Notes under the pieces: model-generated
Databases searched by the model: none
Told to the model about the DNA's origin: nothing
What the model saw: the letters and a program-made list of their open reading frames with translations, nothing else
Assembly (NCBI GenBank): GCA_964638005.1
Contig: CAZWXS010000001.1
Coordinates: 1 to 64,000, forward strand
Direction of reading: 5' to 3'
DNA length: 64,000 nt
Source: JAAYYM01 sp964638005
Lineage (GTDB): Bacteria; Bacillota; Clostridia; Lachnospirales; Lachnospiraceae
Program-made: the position numbers and the translations under genes
Part shown: positions 34,372 through 43,131 of the stretch, piece by piece
Position numbering within the stretch: position 1 is the stretch's first letter
Layout of the letters: every line of letters begins with the position of its first letter

Positions 34372-34939
34372 AATAAAATGCGCACTCCGTAAGCAGATGA
34401 TGCAGTCTGTAATCATGTGCTTTTGCAGGAATGGTATCTACCAGCTGGCATTCATAGGCGATTCCGACCGTCACCGTTAGGGCACTGTCAACATTCTGAC
34501 TGATATAAGTATCATAAAAACCCTTCCCATAACCGATTCGATTATGTTGCTTATCAAATGCGACTCCCGGAAGCAGAATCAGATCCGGCTTAGGTGCAGG
34601 TTCTGCTCCTTCTGCCGGTTCTTCTATGCCGAAATACCCCTGCCGCGTGATGATATCATCCTTGAGAGTTCTTTGTGGACAATGAAATGTCATAACACTC
34701 CCTGAAATTTTCGGAAGTGCAATGCTCTTATGATCCAAAAGACACTGCATGATTACTTTTGACAGATCAACCTCATTTCGAAATGCCATATAAGCATAAA
34801 TCGTATTCGCCTTTTTATAAAGTTCCGATGCCAGCAGCCTGTCACATATGACCAGGCTTTTCTGTTCACATTCCGCAGAAGACATTCCCATTCTGACTGC
34901 CAAGATTTCTTTTCTGATTGTTTGCTTGTCATCCTGCAT
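34370..34939 (-). CDS. 5-formyltetrahydrofolate cyclo-ligase
   Basis: This enzyme (MTHFS) uses ATP to convert 5-formyl-THF to 5,10-methenyl-THF, rescuing a storage folate. In 189 residues it shows the family pattern: basic N-terminal KQTIRKEILAVR for nucleotide binding, FRNEVDLSKVI near 53-63, and the C-terminal NRIGYGKGFYDTYI (about 136-149). It is the last gene of a five-gene unit and is closed by a strong terminator. FolD and Fhs, encoded 22 kb away in this window, use the product pool. Confidence 0.94.
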   Translation of the reverse strand: MQDDKQTIRKEILAVRMGMSSAECEQKSLVICDRLLASELYKKANTIYAYMAFRNEVDLSKVIMQCLLDHKSIALPKISGSVMTFHCPQRTLKDDIITRQGYFGIEEPAEGAEPAPKPDLILLPGVAFDKQHNRIGYGKGFYDTYISQNVDSALTVTVGIAYECQLVDTIPAKAHDYRLHHLLTECAFY

Positions 34940-34940
34940 T

Positions 34941-35162
34941 TTATTTCTGATCTCCGTACTTCTTTCCGAGATTGGTTACGGAACCATCCGCTTCCTGTAT
35001 ATTGACGTTGTTCAATTGTCCTCTCAGATTTGCCCTTACGGAAGCGATATAATCCGCACGAAGACCTTTTTGTTCTTCCCGTTCTGCTTCTGTCAACCCT
35101 TCTTCTGATTGAGACTTATGATACAGTTCATTGATTCGCTTGATCCGTTCTTCCATATTCAT
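34941..35162 (-). CDS. DUF896 (YnzC-like) small protein
   Basis: A 73-residue charged protein with the helical hairpin of the DUF896 family: EERIKRINELYHKSQSEEGL at 4-23, then TEAEREEQKGLRADYIASVR. In Bacillus, YnzC lies near lexA and yneA; here it lies far from the SOS locus, next to proB. Function is unknown. The start at 35162 follows AGGAGA. Confidence 0.93.
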   Translation of the reverse strand: MNMEERIKRINELYHKSQSEEGLTEAEREEQKGLRADYIASVRANLRGQLNNVNIQEADGSVTNLGKKYGDQK

Positions 35163-35233
35163 GAAATCTTTCTCCTGTCTTTCCGATGTTCTTTATATTC
35201 ATATATTACATTGTCCGCAAGAAAACATATCAA

Positions 35234-36085
35234 TTACATCTCATTGATATAATCCGTTATGTGAAAATGCTCATCCTTATGTGCCATAAAGACAGTACCG
35301 TAATTGCGTCCTTCTATGACCTTATGAATGACACTCACATCTTTTCCATTTGCAATCACCATATCGGCGCCTGCGCTGGTTGCAATCTTGGCTGCATGCA
35401 GCTTCGCACTCATCCCCCCGGTACCGATATCGCTTCCGGTCGTGCTCTTTCCCATGCTCATCAGATGCTCATCCAACTCTTCCACCACATCGATAAATTT
35501 GGCATCTTGATTGGTATGCGGGTCGTCAGAATACAATCCGTCAATATCAGACAGCAGAATCAGCAGATCGGCTTCAATCAGATATGCCACGATTGCCGAC
35601 AAAGTATCATTATCTCCGATGACATCTTCCACCTCATATGTAGATACGGTATCATTTTCATTGACAACCGGAATCACGCCCAGCTTCAACAATTCTGTAA
35701 ATGTATTATGTGCATTATGTCTGCTGACCTTATCCGTAATCGTATTCTTCGTCATCAGTATCTGCGCAGTCACATGATTATATTCTCCAAACAGCTTCTG
35801 ATATACCATCATAAGCCTCGCCTGTCCGATGGCGGCGCATGCCTGCTTAACGGACACCTCATTGTCCTTCGGACTGATGTTAACGGTCTTTTTACCGACA
35901 GCAATCGCTCCCGAAGAAACCAGCACAACATCCTTTCCCTGATTCTTCAATTCACATAATTCCCTGACCAGCCGTTCCATCTTGGTCAGATTCAGTTCAC
36001 CCGTCGTACTGTGATGCAATGAGGAAGAACCAATCTTCACTACGATTCTCTGTTTATTCTTTAGTGTCTTTCTGATGTCATCCAA
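35234..36085 (-). CDS. proB: Glutamate 5-kinase
   Basis: ProB phosphorylates glutamate as the first step of proline synthesis. The amino acid kinase domain fills the protein: KIGSSSLHH near the start, VLVSSGAIAVGKK, the glutamate-contact NENDTVS, LLSDIDGLYSDDP and GTGGMSAKLHAA. Translation probably starts at TTG 36085, with GGAGGA eight bases upstream and overlapping the end of the preceding FAD gene. The upstream part of the open frame is antisense-like Arg-rich sequence. At 283 residues it has no C-terminal PUA domain. ProA, usually its partner, is not adjacent. Confidence 0.93.
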   Translation of the reverse strand: MDDIRKTLKNKQRIVVKIGSSSLHHSTTGELNLTKMERLVRELCELKNQGKDVVLVSSGAIAVGKKTVNISPKDNEVSVKQACAAIGQARLMMVYQKLFGEYNHVTAQILMTKNTITDKVSRHNAHNTFTELLKLGVIPVVNENDTVSTYEVEDVIGDNDTLSAIVAYLIEADLLILLSDIDGLYSDDPHTNQDAKFIDVVEELDEHLMSMGKSTTGSDIGTGGMSAKLHAAKIATSAGADMVIANGKDVSVIHKVIEGRNYGTVFMAHKDEHFHITDYINEM

Positions 36086-37733
36086 CTCTGTATTCCTCCA
36101 GTATATATTCTGCAATCTTAATGCCGTCCATCGCCGCAGATGTAATGCCGCCTGCGTATCCCGCACCCTCGCCGCACGGATATAAGCCTCTGATGTTGCT
36201 CTGGCCGGTTTCGTCTCTTGTGATGCGCACCGGTGAAGAAGTTCTGCTCTCCACGCCCGAAAGGATTGCATCAGATCTGTTATATCCTACCATAGTATAG
36301 CCGAATTTATCAATAGATTCAATCAAAGCCTGATTGATTTCGTCCGAAAAAAGCTGCCGCAGATCGGCACTTGCATATGCACCTTTGATGCATGGCATGA
36401 GTTCCGTCTGTCCGATATCGTTTTTTATCCCGCTCTTATAGTCCTGATATCGCTGTACAGGCACCTTCCCCTCGCCGAGAGTATATGCCTTCTCTTCAAG
36501 CCGTCTCTGAAATTCAACTCCGGCAAGTGCGTCCTCAGAATCAAAATCCTGTGGCGTGACGGATACGATCAGAGCACTGTTTGCATTTCTGCCATCCCGC
36601 GCACTGTAGCTCATTCCGTTTACAGCCAGTCTGCCTTCTTCCGAAGATGCATTGACCACATATCCACCCGGACACATACAGAATGAATAGACGCTTCGAC
36701 CGTTAGAGGTCTGATTTGTCAGCTTGTAATCAGCCGCAGGTAGTTTTCTTCCCTCTTGAATTCCGTACTGACATTCGTCAATCTGTTCCTGCGGATGTTC
36801 TATGCGAAGTCCTACAGCAAAGGATTTTGCTTCCATACGGATTTGCTCCTTTTGCAGCATATAAAAGGTATCTCTGGCGCTGTGTCCGATTGCAAGTATA
36901 ATCTTATCCGTTTGATAAACAGCCTGTCCGTTTGATACCTCTGCACCGAATATCCTGTTGTTTTCAATCAATAGCCTGGTCACCTGTGCAGAAAAGTGAA
37001 ATTCACCGCCCAGAGAGATAATATGCTCCCGCATGTTCCTCACAATGGTAACCAGTTCGTCTGTTCCGAGATGCGGTTTATTCTCATATACGATTTCATC
37101 TTTTGCCCCAAACTTTACAAAAGTCTCTAAAACAAAACGATTCCTGCCTGCCGGATCTTTTACGAGAGTATTTAACTTCCCGTCTGAAAATGTCCCCGCT
37201 CCGCCTTCGCCGAACTGGACATTGGAATTCGGATTTAAACCATCTTCACCGTTCCAGAAATGTTCCACCGTTTTTTTTCTGTCGTCGACTGCTTCTCCAC
37301 GCTCCAGAACAATCGGTCTGCAACCTGCGCAAGCAAGCATATAAGCACAAAAAAGTCCTGCAGGACCGCTTCCGATAACAACCGGTCTTTGAAAATTTTC
37401 AATGGTATCTGAGGTAATTTGAAATGATGAAAGTTGATATTTCGTTCCGTTTGTTAACATAATATTACTATTGTTAACCAGTCGAACGACTTCCTGTTCA
37501 AGTTGCTCTATATTTTCTTTTTTCACTGATTTCAAAGCCACCTGAACGGAATAGACATAAAACAGCTCCGGCTTCTTTCTTGCATCCATCGACCTGCGGA
37601 CGATCTCATATGTATAAGAAATCTCCCCAAATGATTGCTTCAACCTCTTGAACTGCAAGGACTTTTCTATCTTATGTCTCAAGTCTGCTTCCGTATGTGG
37701 GATATGTAATTTGATCTGATTAATTCGAATCAT
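36078..37733 (-). CDS. FAD-dependent dehydrogenase-like protein (COG2509 type)
   Basis: A 551-residue flavoprotein. An N-terminal region of about 90 residues resembles the small alpha/beta domain usual in this group, followed by the Rossmann FAD loop VIGSGPAGLFCAYMLA (about 119-134), the signature FGEGGAGTFSDGKLNT, and a late FAD contact (GLYPCGEGAGYAGGI). The substrate is unknown. It is the second gene of a unit led by another flavoprotein, and its stop overlaps the TTG start of proB, implying translational coupling. Confidence 0.9.
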   Translation of the reverse strand: MIRINQIKLHIPHTEADLRHKIEKSLQFKRLKQSFGEISYTYEIVRRSMDARKKPELFYVYSVQVALKSVKKENIEQLEQEVVRLVNNSNIMLTNGTKYQLSSFQITSDTIENFQRPVVIGSGPAGLFCAYMLACAGCRPIVLERGEAVDDRKKTVEHFWNGEDGLNPNSNVQFGEGGAGTFSDGKLNTLVKDPAGRNRFVLETFVKFGAKDEIVYENKPHLGTDELVTIVRNMREHIISLGGEFHFSAQVTRLLIENNRIFGAEVSNGQAVYQTDKIILAIGHSARDTFYMLQKEQIRMEAKSFAVGLRIEHPQEQIDECQYGIQEGRKLPAADYKLTNQTSNGRSVYSFCMCPGGYVVNASSEEGRLAVNGMSYSARDGRNANSALIVSVTPQDFDSEDALAGVEFQRRLEEKAYTLGEGKVPVQRYQDYKSGIKNDIGQTELMPCIKGAYASADLRQLFSDEINQALIESIDKFGYTMVGYNRSDAILSGVESRTSSPVRITRDETGQSNIRGLYPCGEGAGYAGGITSAAMDGIKIAEYILEEYRVG

Positions 37734-37768
37734 ACAATCATTTCCTCTCGCTCAGTCACTCATATCGT

Positions 37769-38995
37769 CTATAGATGCATTGCCGCAAGCATACCTGTGG
37801 ACCACGCCCACTGCAGATTATAGCCGCCACAATCTCCATTGATGTCAATCATCTCCCCTGCAAAAAATAATCCCGGAACAATTTTCGACTCCAATGTATC
37901 CTTTAATTCTGCCGTATCTACACCCCCTGAACATGTCTGCGCCTGTTCAAAAGAGTTCGTTTTGCTGATAGAAACATCAAATTGTTTGATACATCTTGCA
38001 AGTGTAGATACTTCTTCTATCGTTAATTCACTTGATTTTCGAGTACTCTTCAACCCGCATGTCTTTATGAACAGCATACACAGATTTTTGTGGAACATGC
38101 CAATCAGCAGCTCACTCAACAATTTGTTCGGTGTCGTCGCAACCCTGTGCGCCAAAAATTCCTTCAAATCTCCAACTGCAGGCATATCAGGCATAAAGTC
38201 TATTTGCACCTTTACCATCTTTTTTTCATACAGGGCTCTTGCGGCACATCCGCTCAGTTGAAATACCGGAATACCCGAAATACCGTAATCGGTCAACTGC
38301 AATTCTCCTCGCTCCGCACATATGTACACATCATCCACATATAAGCTCAGCCCTGCTTCACATCGAATTCCGGCTATGCTCTTAAAGAACTGCTGTGATG
38401 ATCTTAGCTGTACCAGAGCCGGCAACGGCTCTATGATCCGATGTCCCAGTTCAGCCGCCAATCGATAACCGCTGCCATCGGAGCCTGTCATCTTTGCTGC
38501 TTTTCCGCCGGTCGCCAGAATCACTCTGTCGAACTGATAGACATCCCTCTTTTTTTCTTTGTCTGTCCGAACCGTATGAACATAAAATAAATCTTTATGC
38601 TCGATCTTTTCCACCTCTATATTACAAAACACCCTCACACCAAGCTCTGCAATCTCCATCCTGAGAACATCCAACACTGCAGATGCCTGCTCCGAATAAG
38701 GATACAACCCGCCGTTCCGATTCTTTGTATATATCCCCAAATCAGTGAAAAAGCGAAGCGTTGTACTATATTTGCACTGTTCAAATACCCGTACGGCAAA
38801 ATCAGGATGCGTCCCATGATAATGCTCCGCCCCCTGATCTACATTCGTCAGATTACACTTTCCGTTTCCCGTAGAAAGTATCTTCTTTCCAACCCGATCC
38901 ATATGCTCCAGTATCGTAACCTCGTATCCGTCTCCGGCAGCCTGAATCGCCGCCACAAGACCTGCAGCACCGCCGCCGATTATACATACTTTCAT
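37769..38995 (-). CDS. HI0933/YhiN family FAD-binding protein
   Basis: A 408-residue flavoprotein. It starts with the dinucleotide-binding loop MKVCIIGGGAAGLVAA, then STGNGKCNLTN (about 56-66), which is typical of HI0933/YhiN, ILATGGKA (about 161-168) and the C-terminal GLFFAGEMIDINGDCGGYNLQWAWSTG region. Relatives have been annotated as aminoacetone oxidase-like, without firm proof. It heads a five-gene unit from a promoter at 39091-39120. Confidence 0.92.
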   Translation of the reverse strand: MKVCIIGGGAAGLVAAIQAAGDGYEVTILEHMDRVGKKILSTGNGKCNLTNVDQGAEHYHGTHPDFAVRVFEQCKYSTTLRFFTDLGIYTKNRNGGLYPYSEQASAVLDVLRMEIAELGVRVFCNIEVEKIEHKDLFYVHTVRTDKEKKRDVYQFDRVILATGGKAAKMTGSDGSGYRLAAELGHRIIEPLPALVQLRSSQQFFKSIAGIRCEAGLSLYVDDVYICAERGELQLTDYGISGIPVFQLSGCAARALYEKKMVKVQIDFMPDMPAVGDLKEFLAHRVATTPNKLLSELLIGMFHKNLCMLFIKTCGLKSTRKSSELTIEEVSTLARCIKQFDVSISKTNSFEQAQTCSGGVDTAELKDTLESKIVPGLFFAGEMIDINGDCGGYNLQWAWSTGMLAAMHL

Positions 38996-39090
38996 TTAAT
39001 CACAGTTCCTTTCAAAAATGTGCCAATATAGCAAAGCTTTCAATATACTCCGACAGAGCCTCGAAAACCCTCTGTTTCATCGCGTACCTA

Positions 39091-39120
39091 AGTATACCAT
39101 ATTTTATCCCTTTGAGTCAT
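39091..39120 (-). promoter_or_regulatory. Promoter of the flavoprotein-proB-cyclo-ligase unit
   Basis: On the minus strand ATGACT (39115-39120) lies 18 bases from TATACT (39091-39096), with TG just upstream of the -10 (TATGGTATACT), an extended -10. It begins immediately after the stop of the BofC-like gene. A weak hairpin (ACAGAG/CTCTGT) lies further on, at about 39054-39076. Confidence 0.55.
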
Positions 39121-39123
39121 CCC

Positions 39124-39744
39124 CTAACTGGAATAGGTTTCTAAAAAGCTATAGAGGACATGGATACTCTCTACATACTTGCCTCCTATGATTTCTCTCT
39201 GTACGCTTTCAGGAAGACTTTCCAGCGCAATTCCGGTATACATATAGATTGTTTCACGATCATCATAATAAACGGTCACGTAATGGTTTTCCGCCATCAG
39301 ATAAAAATGCTCCGGTAATACGATCGGCTTATATGATTTTCTGACAATCACCTTATTCTCTGAGAAAGAAATCAATTGCATGGACTCAAATCCCGCTTCC
39401 AAATCCGCCTCAGTCGAATAATTACAATAATCCGAGATCACGGCAATCAATTTATCTCTCGTTAGACCGATATATTCAATCGGTATCTGTGCATCCTCTA
39501 TTGACAACGTATAATCATTCAGATCATACGACTCGATTTCATATTTCGTATTCACTTTGACACTCGGCACATCATTCGTATCCACCAGCACCGCTTCCGA
39601 ATGCTCTTCTTCACTGATTGCTTCCGTCTCAAGAATAATGGGCGCATCATTCAGAAAATAAACAGAATAAAAGTATGCACTGAAGTACACCAGTCCCAAT
39701 GTGATTACACAAAGAAAAAAGCTGATAAAATATGTTTTTCGCAT
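39124..39744 (-). CDS. BofC-like membrane-anchored protein
   Basis: A 206-residue protein with one N-terminal membrane segment (about 5-27) and an outside domain. The C-terminal half (about 115-206) resembles the BofC C-terminal domain: a Tyr-x-Gly strand (YIGLTRDKLIA), a Lys-rich strand, then MYTGIALESLPESVQREI and a final VLYSFLETYSS. BofC restrains the SpoIVB protease in sigma-K activation in Bacillus. In Clostridia such proteins occur without full sigma-K signalling, so the role is uncertain. The neighbouring SpoVB-like flippase fits a sporulation context. Confidence 0.65.
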   Translation of the reverse strand: MRKTYFISFFLCVITLGLVYFSAYFYSVYFLNDAPIILETEAISEEEHSEAVLVDTNDVPSVKVNTKYEIESYDLNDYTLSIEDAQIPIEYIGLTRDKLIAVISDYCNYSTEADLEAGFESMQLISFSENKVIVRKSYKPIVLPEHFYLMAENHYVTVYYDDRETIYMYTGIALESLPESVQREIIGGKYVESIHVLYSFLETYSS

Positions 39745-39808
39745 GGTCTTCCACCTTTCGATTTATACATATAGTATCAACTGTTTTCGTTTCTTTATTC
39801 TTTTATTT

Positions 39809-41458
39809 TTACATCAGCCTGCAAAATCTGGCCAAGGCCACAATTGCATTTCCACAGGGCAGATTACGAAGTTCTGATTCTTTGATGCCTTTCAGTCCGA
39901 TTAAGATCACAAAATACAAAATCGCACCTATTGCGATGGAAAGTAAAGTTGCCGGAACGATAGATAAAAACAATGAAAACAGCATGTGTACCAGCCAACA
40001 CACCGCGCCCATGACCGCTGCTGCAATCGAAGGGATGATAAATGTCCTCTTGACCTCCTGTGAATAACGCAGATGTTTTCTGATAGAAAGTCCGTTTAGG
40101 ATACACATGGTCAGTGCAAATATAATACAGGAAATCACAACCGCATACAGCTTCAAATCAAAAAACTCTAACATCACATACAGTGATGCCAGATGCAGCA
40201 CCAATGCAATCGCTGCATTCTTTACCGGAATATTCATCCTGCCGATACCCTGCAGCACTCCGTTGGTAAGCGTTGAAAGAGAATAGAAAACAACCGATAT
40301 GGAACCAACCTGCATCAGCTTCGCAGGAATACTGATTTCTCCCGTAAACAGCATAGACAGAATCGGCTCTCCCAGAACGCTCAGTCCGACGGCACAGGGA
40401 ATTGCCAATATCATTGTAAATCTTGTTGCGGTTCCCACTTTATGTTTGGCAGCACGATACTCGCCATCTTCGATGCATTGTGTCAACGTTGGCATCATAG
40501 AAGCACTGATTGCACTAGCAAGCGCAATCGGGACATTGGTCAGCACACGGTACTTGCCTGAAAACATGCCCCAATAAGCCGTCTGTATGTCACCCATACC
40601 GTTTTTTGTCATGATATAGTTAAAAATACTCTGATCCAGAGGATCACTGATATTATAAATCGCCGCACTCATAATGACCGGTAAGATTGTCAGAAACAAC
40701 ACTCTGAATATCTGTCCGTACGACTCGGCATATCTGCTGCTGTCCTTGTTCATCTGTCGCTTCAGGACTCGATTTTGAGATAAAAGAACCAAGGCCAGAA
40801 AAATCAACCCCATCAAGGCTCCGGCTCCGGTACCCAATGTACCTCCGGCAGCTCCGTAGGCGGAAGCATAAGAATCATCCCGCAGTAGTGTTGCCACTTT
40901 CGTTCCGTAAGAGAACAGATAGGTTGCCGCCACAATCGACATAACTGCATTCACGATCTGCTCAAAGATCTGAGATATAGCCGTCGGCATCATCGTGCCC
41001 ATACCTTGAAAATATCCGCGCATAACACCCATCAGTGCCACGATCAGCAGTGTGGGACACAATATCCTGAGTGCAATCGCACTCTTCGGCTCCGTCATGA
41101 TGGTTCCCGAAAAGAAATCAGCACCAAAAAAAACAATCAGGGCAACCGCACCACCCGAAATCAGGGCAAATAGCAACGCACCTCTGAATATTTTTCTCGC
41201 ATTTTTGTATTGTCCTTTTCCGACTCTGGATGATACTAACTTAGACACCGCAAGCGGCAATGAATATGACGAAATCAAAAGCATGATAGAGTAAATTTGA
41301 AAGGCAGCGGCATATAAGCCGTTACCTTCATCGCCGATAATATTCGTTAGGGGTACTCGGTACAGCAGACCGATCAATCTTGATATTATGCCCGCCGTAG
41401 CCAAAATACCGCCCTGAATTATGAAATTAGATCTTCTGCTGTTCCCCTGACTTCCCAT
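39809..41458 (-). CDS. Polysaccharide/lipid flippase of the SpoVB/MurJ type (MOP superfamily)
   Basis: A 549-residue membrane protein with about fourteen segments, matching the PST/SpoVB branch of the MOP flippases, which move lipid-linked wall precursors across the membrane. Typical stretches are GGILATAGIISRLIGLLYRVPL (within residues 16-37), GNGLYAAAFQIYSIMLLISS and LRILCPTLLIVALMGVMRGYFQG, each given in part. SpoVB and MurJ-like paralogues overlap, so the substrate (lipid II in spore cortex or vegetative wall) is open. A BofC-like gene follows. Confidence 0.9.
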   Translation of the reverse strand: MGSQGNSRRSNFIIQGGILATAGIISRLIGLLYRVPLTNIIGDEGNGLYAAAFQIYSIMLLISSYSLPLAVSKLVSSRVGKGQYKNARKIFRGALLFALISGGAVALIVFFGADFFSGTIMTEPKSAIALRILCPTLLIVALMGVMRGYFQGMGTMMPTAISQIFEQIVNAVMSIVAATYLFSYGTKVATLLRDDSYASAYGAAGGTLGTGAGALMGLIFLALVLLSQNRVLKRQMNKDSSRYAESYGQIFRVLFLTILPVIMSAAIYNISDPLDQSIFNYIMTKNGMGDIQTAYWGMFSGKYRVLTNVPIALASAISASMMPTLTQCIEDGEYRAAKHKVGTATRFTMILAIPCAVGLSVLGEPILSMLFTGEISIPAKLMQVGSISVVFYSLSTLTNGVLQGIGRMNIPVKNAAIALVLHLASLYVMLEFFDLKLYAVVISCIIFALTMCILNGLSIRKHLRYSQEVKRTFIIPSIAAAVMGAVCWLVHMLFSLFLSIVPATLLSIAIGAILYFVILIGLKGIKESELRNLPCGNAIVALARFCRLM

Positions 41459-41489
41459 CTTCTTTGCGTTTCCTATTATTCCATGATTC

Positions 41490-42608
41490 TTATTTAATCT
41501 CTACTTTATCTTCTGTTGTATCCTGAACAATGCAGATCCATGTCTTTCCCTGATTGAAGACAATTTCATTTCCATCGCTGTCATAATACTTGGTTACACC
41601 TTCATCATGATTGCCGCTGTCCTCATCTTCTACCGTACGAATCCAGAAGCCGTCGACCACCTTGCCTTCGGTTATGAACTGCATCTTACCGCCCGAATGA
41701 CAGTTGAATGCAAGATAATCATTCTTATCCAGCTGTACCCACTCACAATACTGTAATACGATGTTGTCATATGATATCTGCTCATTCGTCAATTCATCAA
41801 TCTGTGGTCCGCCATACTGGAATCTGTAATATTTCTTATCTTCTGCATTGTATTCAAACCAAGGCTTATTGATCAGATATCCGGGTGCAACATACACTGC
41901 GCTGGAGCCTTTTTCATTCTTATTTTCTTTTCCGTCCTCTGCAAACAGGAATTTTCCTGTATAGGAGCTTCTATAGTTCTCGTCGTAGCCCATCTTCTTG
42001 ATGCCGTCCTTGATACCCTGCGCACTGGCATAGCAATTGTGAGGTGCAGATCTGTCACTTGTTCTGTAAAATACAATATTGCCGATTTCGGATAATCCAC
42101 TCAGATTATCCACATAGTCTGCATCCAACAGTTCTACTGCATACGCAGCCTGTCCGTAATGTGCATAGATTGCATCAAACTCAAGCGCACAATACACAAA
42201 ATAACTTCTGCAGCTTCTGACCGATCCGATCTTGATCAGATCATCATAATTCTCGAAAATACCCATCAGACGTGTAATCGCACCCTCAACCACACACTCA
42301 TATACGACATCTGCACGTGAAACACCGCACATCGGCTGTGCCGCTTCCAAATTGTTCAGCATAATCGCAACGGGTCTTCTTCTGGCGATTGCAGGATCTG
42401 TCACTTTACCTGTCAGATAACTTCTGATTGCATCATCAGATGCGGGTGTTTCTGTATCCTCCTCAGCAGCCGGAGCCTGTGGTGCCTCCTCAGCCTGTGT
42501 GTTGTCCTGTTCTTTTGGTTCTTCCTGTGTTTCCTTGTTGCCGCAGCCTGCAAAACATACAACTGCCGCACTAATGAGCAAACATACAATCAGTCTCATT
42601 TTCTTCAT
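41490..42608 (-). CDS. DUF3048 (YerB-like) lipoprotein
   Basis: A 372-residue lipoprotein. The signal ends in VVCFAGC (Cys22), followed by an acidic Glu/Pro/Ala linker (about 25-60). The DUF3048 domain starts with ARRRPVAIMLNNLEAAQPMCG (about 77-97, given as a range) and includes VRSCRSYFVYCALEFDAIYAHYG-like family motifs. YerB of Bacillus is linked to lipoprotein and lipoteichoic acid quality; the precise function is unknown. It lies between ybeY and the SpoVB-like gene. Confidence 0.92.
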   Translation of the reverse strand: MKKMRLIVCLLISAAVVCFAGCGNKETQEEPKEQDNTQAEEAPQAPAAEEDTETPASDDAIRSYLTGKVTDPAIARRRPVAIMLNNLEAAQPMCGVSRADVVYECVVEGAITRLMGIFENYDDLIKIGSVRSCRSYFVYCALEFDAIYAHYGQAAYAVELLDADYVDNLSGLSEIGNIVFYRTSDRSAPHNCYASAQGIKDGIKKMGYDENYRSSYTGKFLFAEDGKENKNEKGSSAVYVAPGYLINKPWFEYNAEDKKYYRFQYGGPQIDELTNEQISYDNIVLQYCEWVQLDKNDYLAFNCHSGGKMQFITEGKVVDGFWIRTVEDEDSGNHDEGVTKYYDSDGNEIVFNQGKTWICIVQDTTEDKVEIK

Positions 42609-42633
42609 GATTCAAGTACCTCTTTTCAAATCC

Positions 42634-43131
42634 TCAGCGTTCAATCATAAGAGCGCTTAATATAGTTTTCTGTTTACGTTCTATGACCTTTGCATCCTCT
42701 TCGGAAATATGGTCATATCCACACAAGTGTAACACACTATGAGCGATAAGAAAAGAAAATTCTCTCAAAATCGAGTGCCCATATTCTTCCGCCTGCGCAA
42801 GGACTTTTTCTGCACATATGACAATATCTCCAAGTAATAACTCCCCTGTTTCAGGATGAAAACAATCCTCTTCCCGTTCTTCCAGATCCAAAAAATCTGA
42901 TGGCTGTTCAAAATGTACCATCGGAAAAGACAGGACATCCGTTGCTTTATCGATATTTCTGTTTTCCAGATTGATATCCCTAATGGTGTTCTCATCCGTT
43001 ACCAGGAGGCTGATCTCAGCCTCATAGGGACATGCTTCCTGTTCCAGTATTGCTTCCGCAACTATTTGAAACTGCTTCTCATAGTCAAACCCAAAGTCTA
43101 TATCTGTTTCATTTTCAGCGTAAAAAGTCAT
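42634..43131 (-). CDS. ybeY: Endoribonuclease YbeY
   Basis: YbeY is a metal-dependent endoribonuclease required for 16S rRNA 3' maturation and ribosome quality control. The zinc motif HSVLHLCGYDH (H-x3-H-x5-H, about 131-141) is intact, preceded by GDIVICAE near 101-108. Length is 165 residues. It overlaps the preceding PgpH-like gene by 17 bases and stands in the conserved yqfC-yqfD-phoH-ybeY block. Confidence 0.96.
   Translation of the reverse strand: MTFYAENETDIDFGFDYEKQFQIVAEAILEQEACPYEAEISLLVTDENTIRDINLENRNIDKATDVLSFPMVHFEQPSDFLDLEEREEDCFHPETGELLLGDIVICAEKVLAQAEEYGHSILREFSFLIAHSVLHLCGYDHISEEDAKVIERKQKTILSALMIER

Noticed and set aside
36086..36271. Longer proB start giving 345 residues
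   Set aside because: The extra 62 residues overlap the flavoprotein gene, are Arg/Ala-rich and non-homologous; GGAGGA-TTG at 36085 fits ProB.
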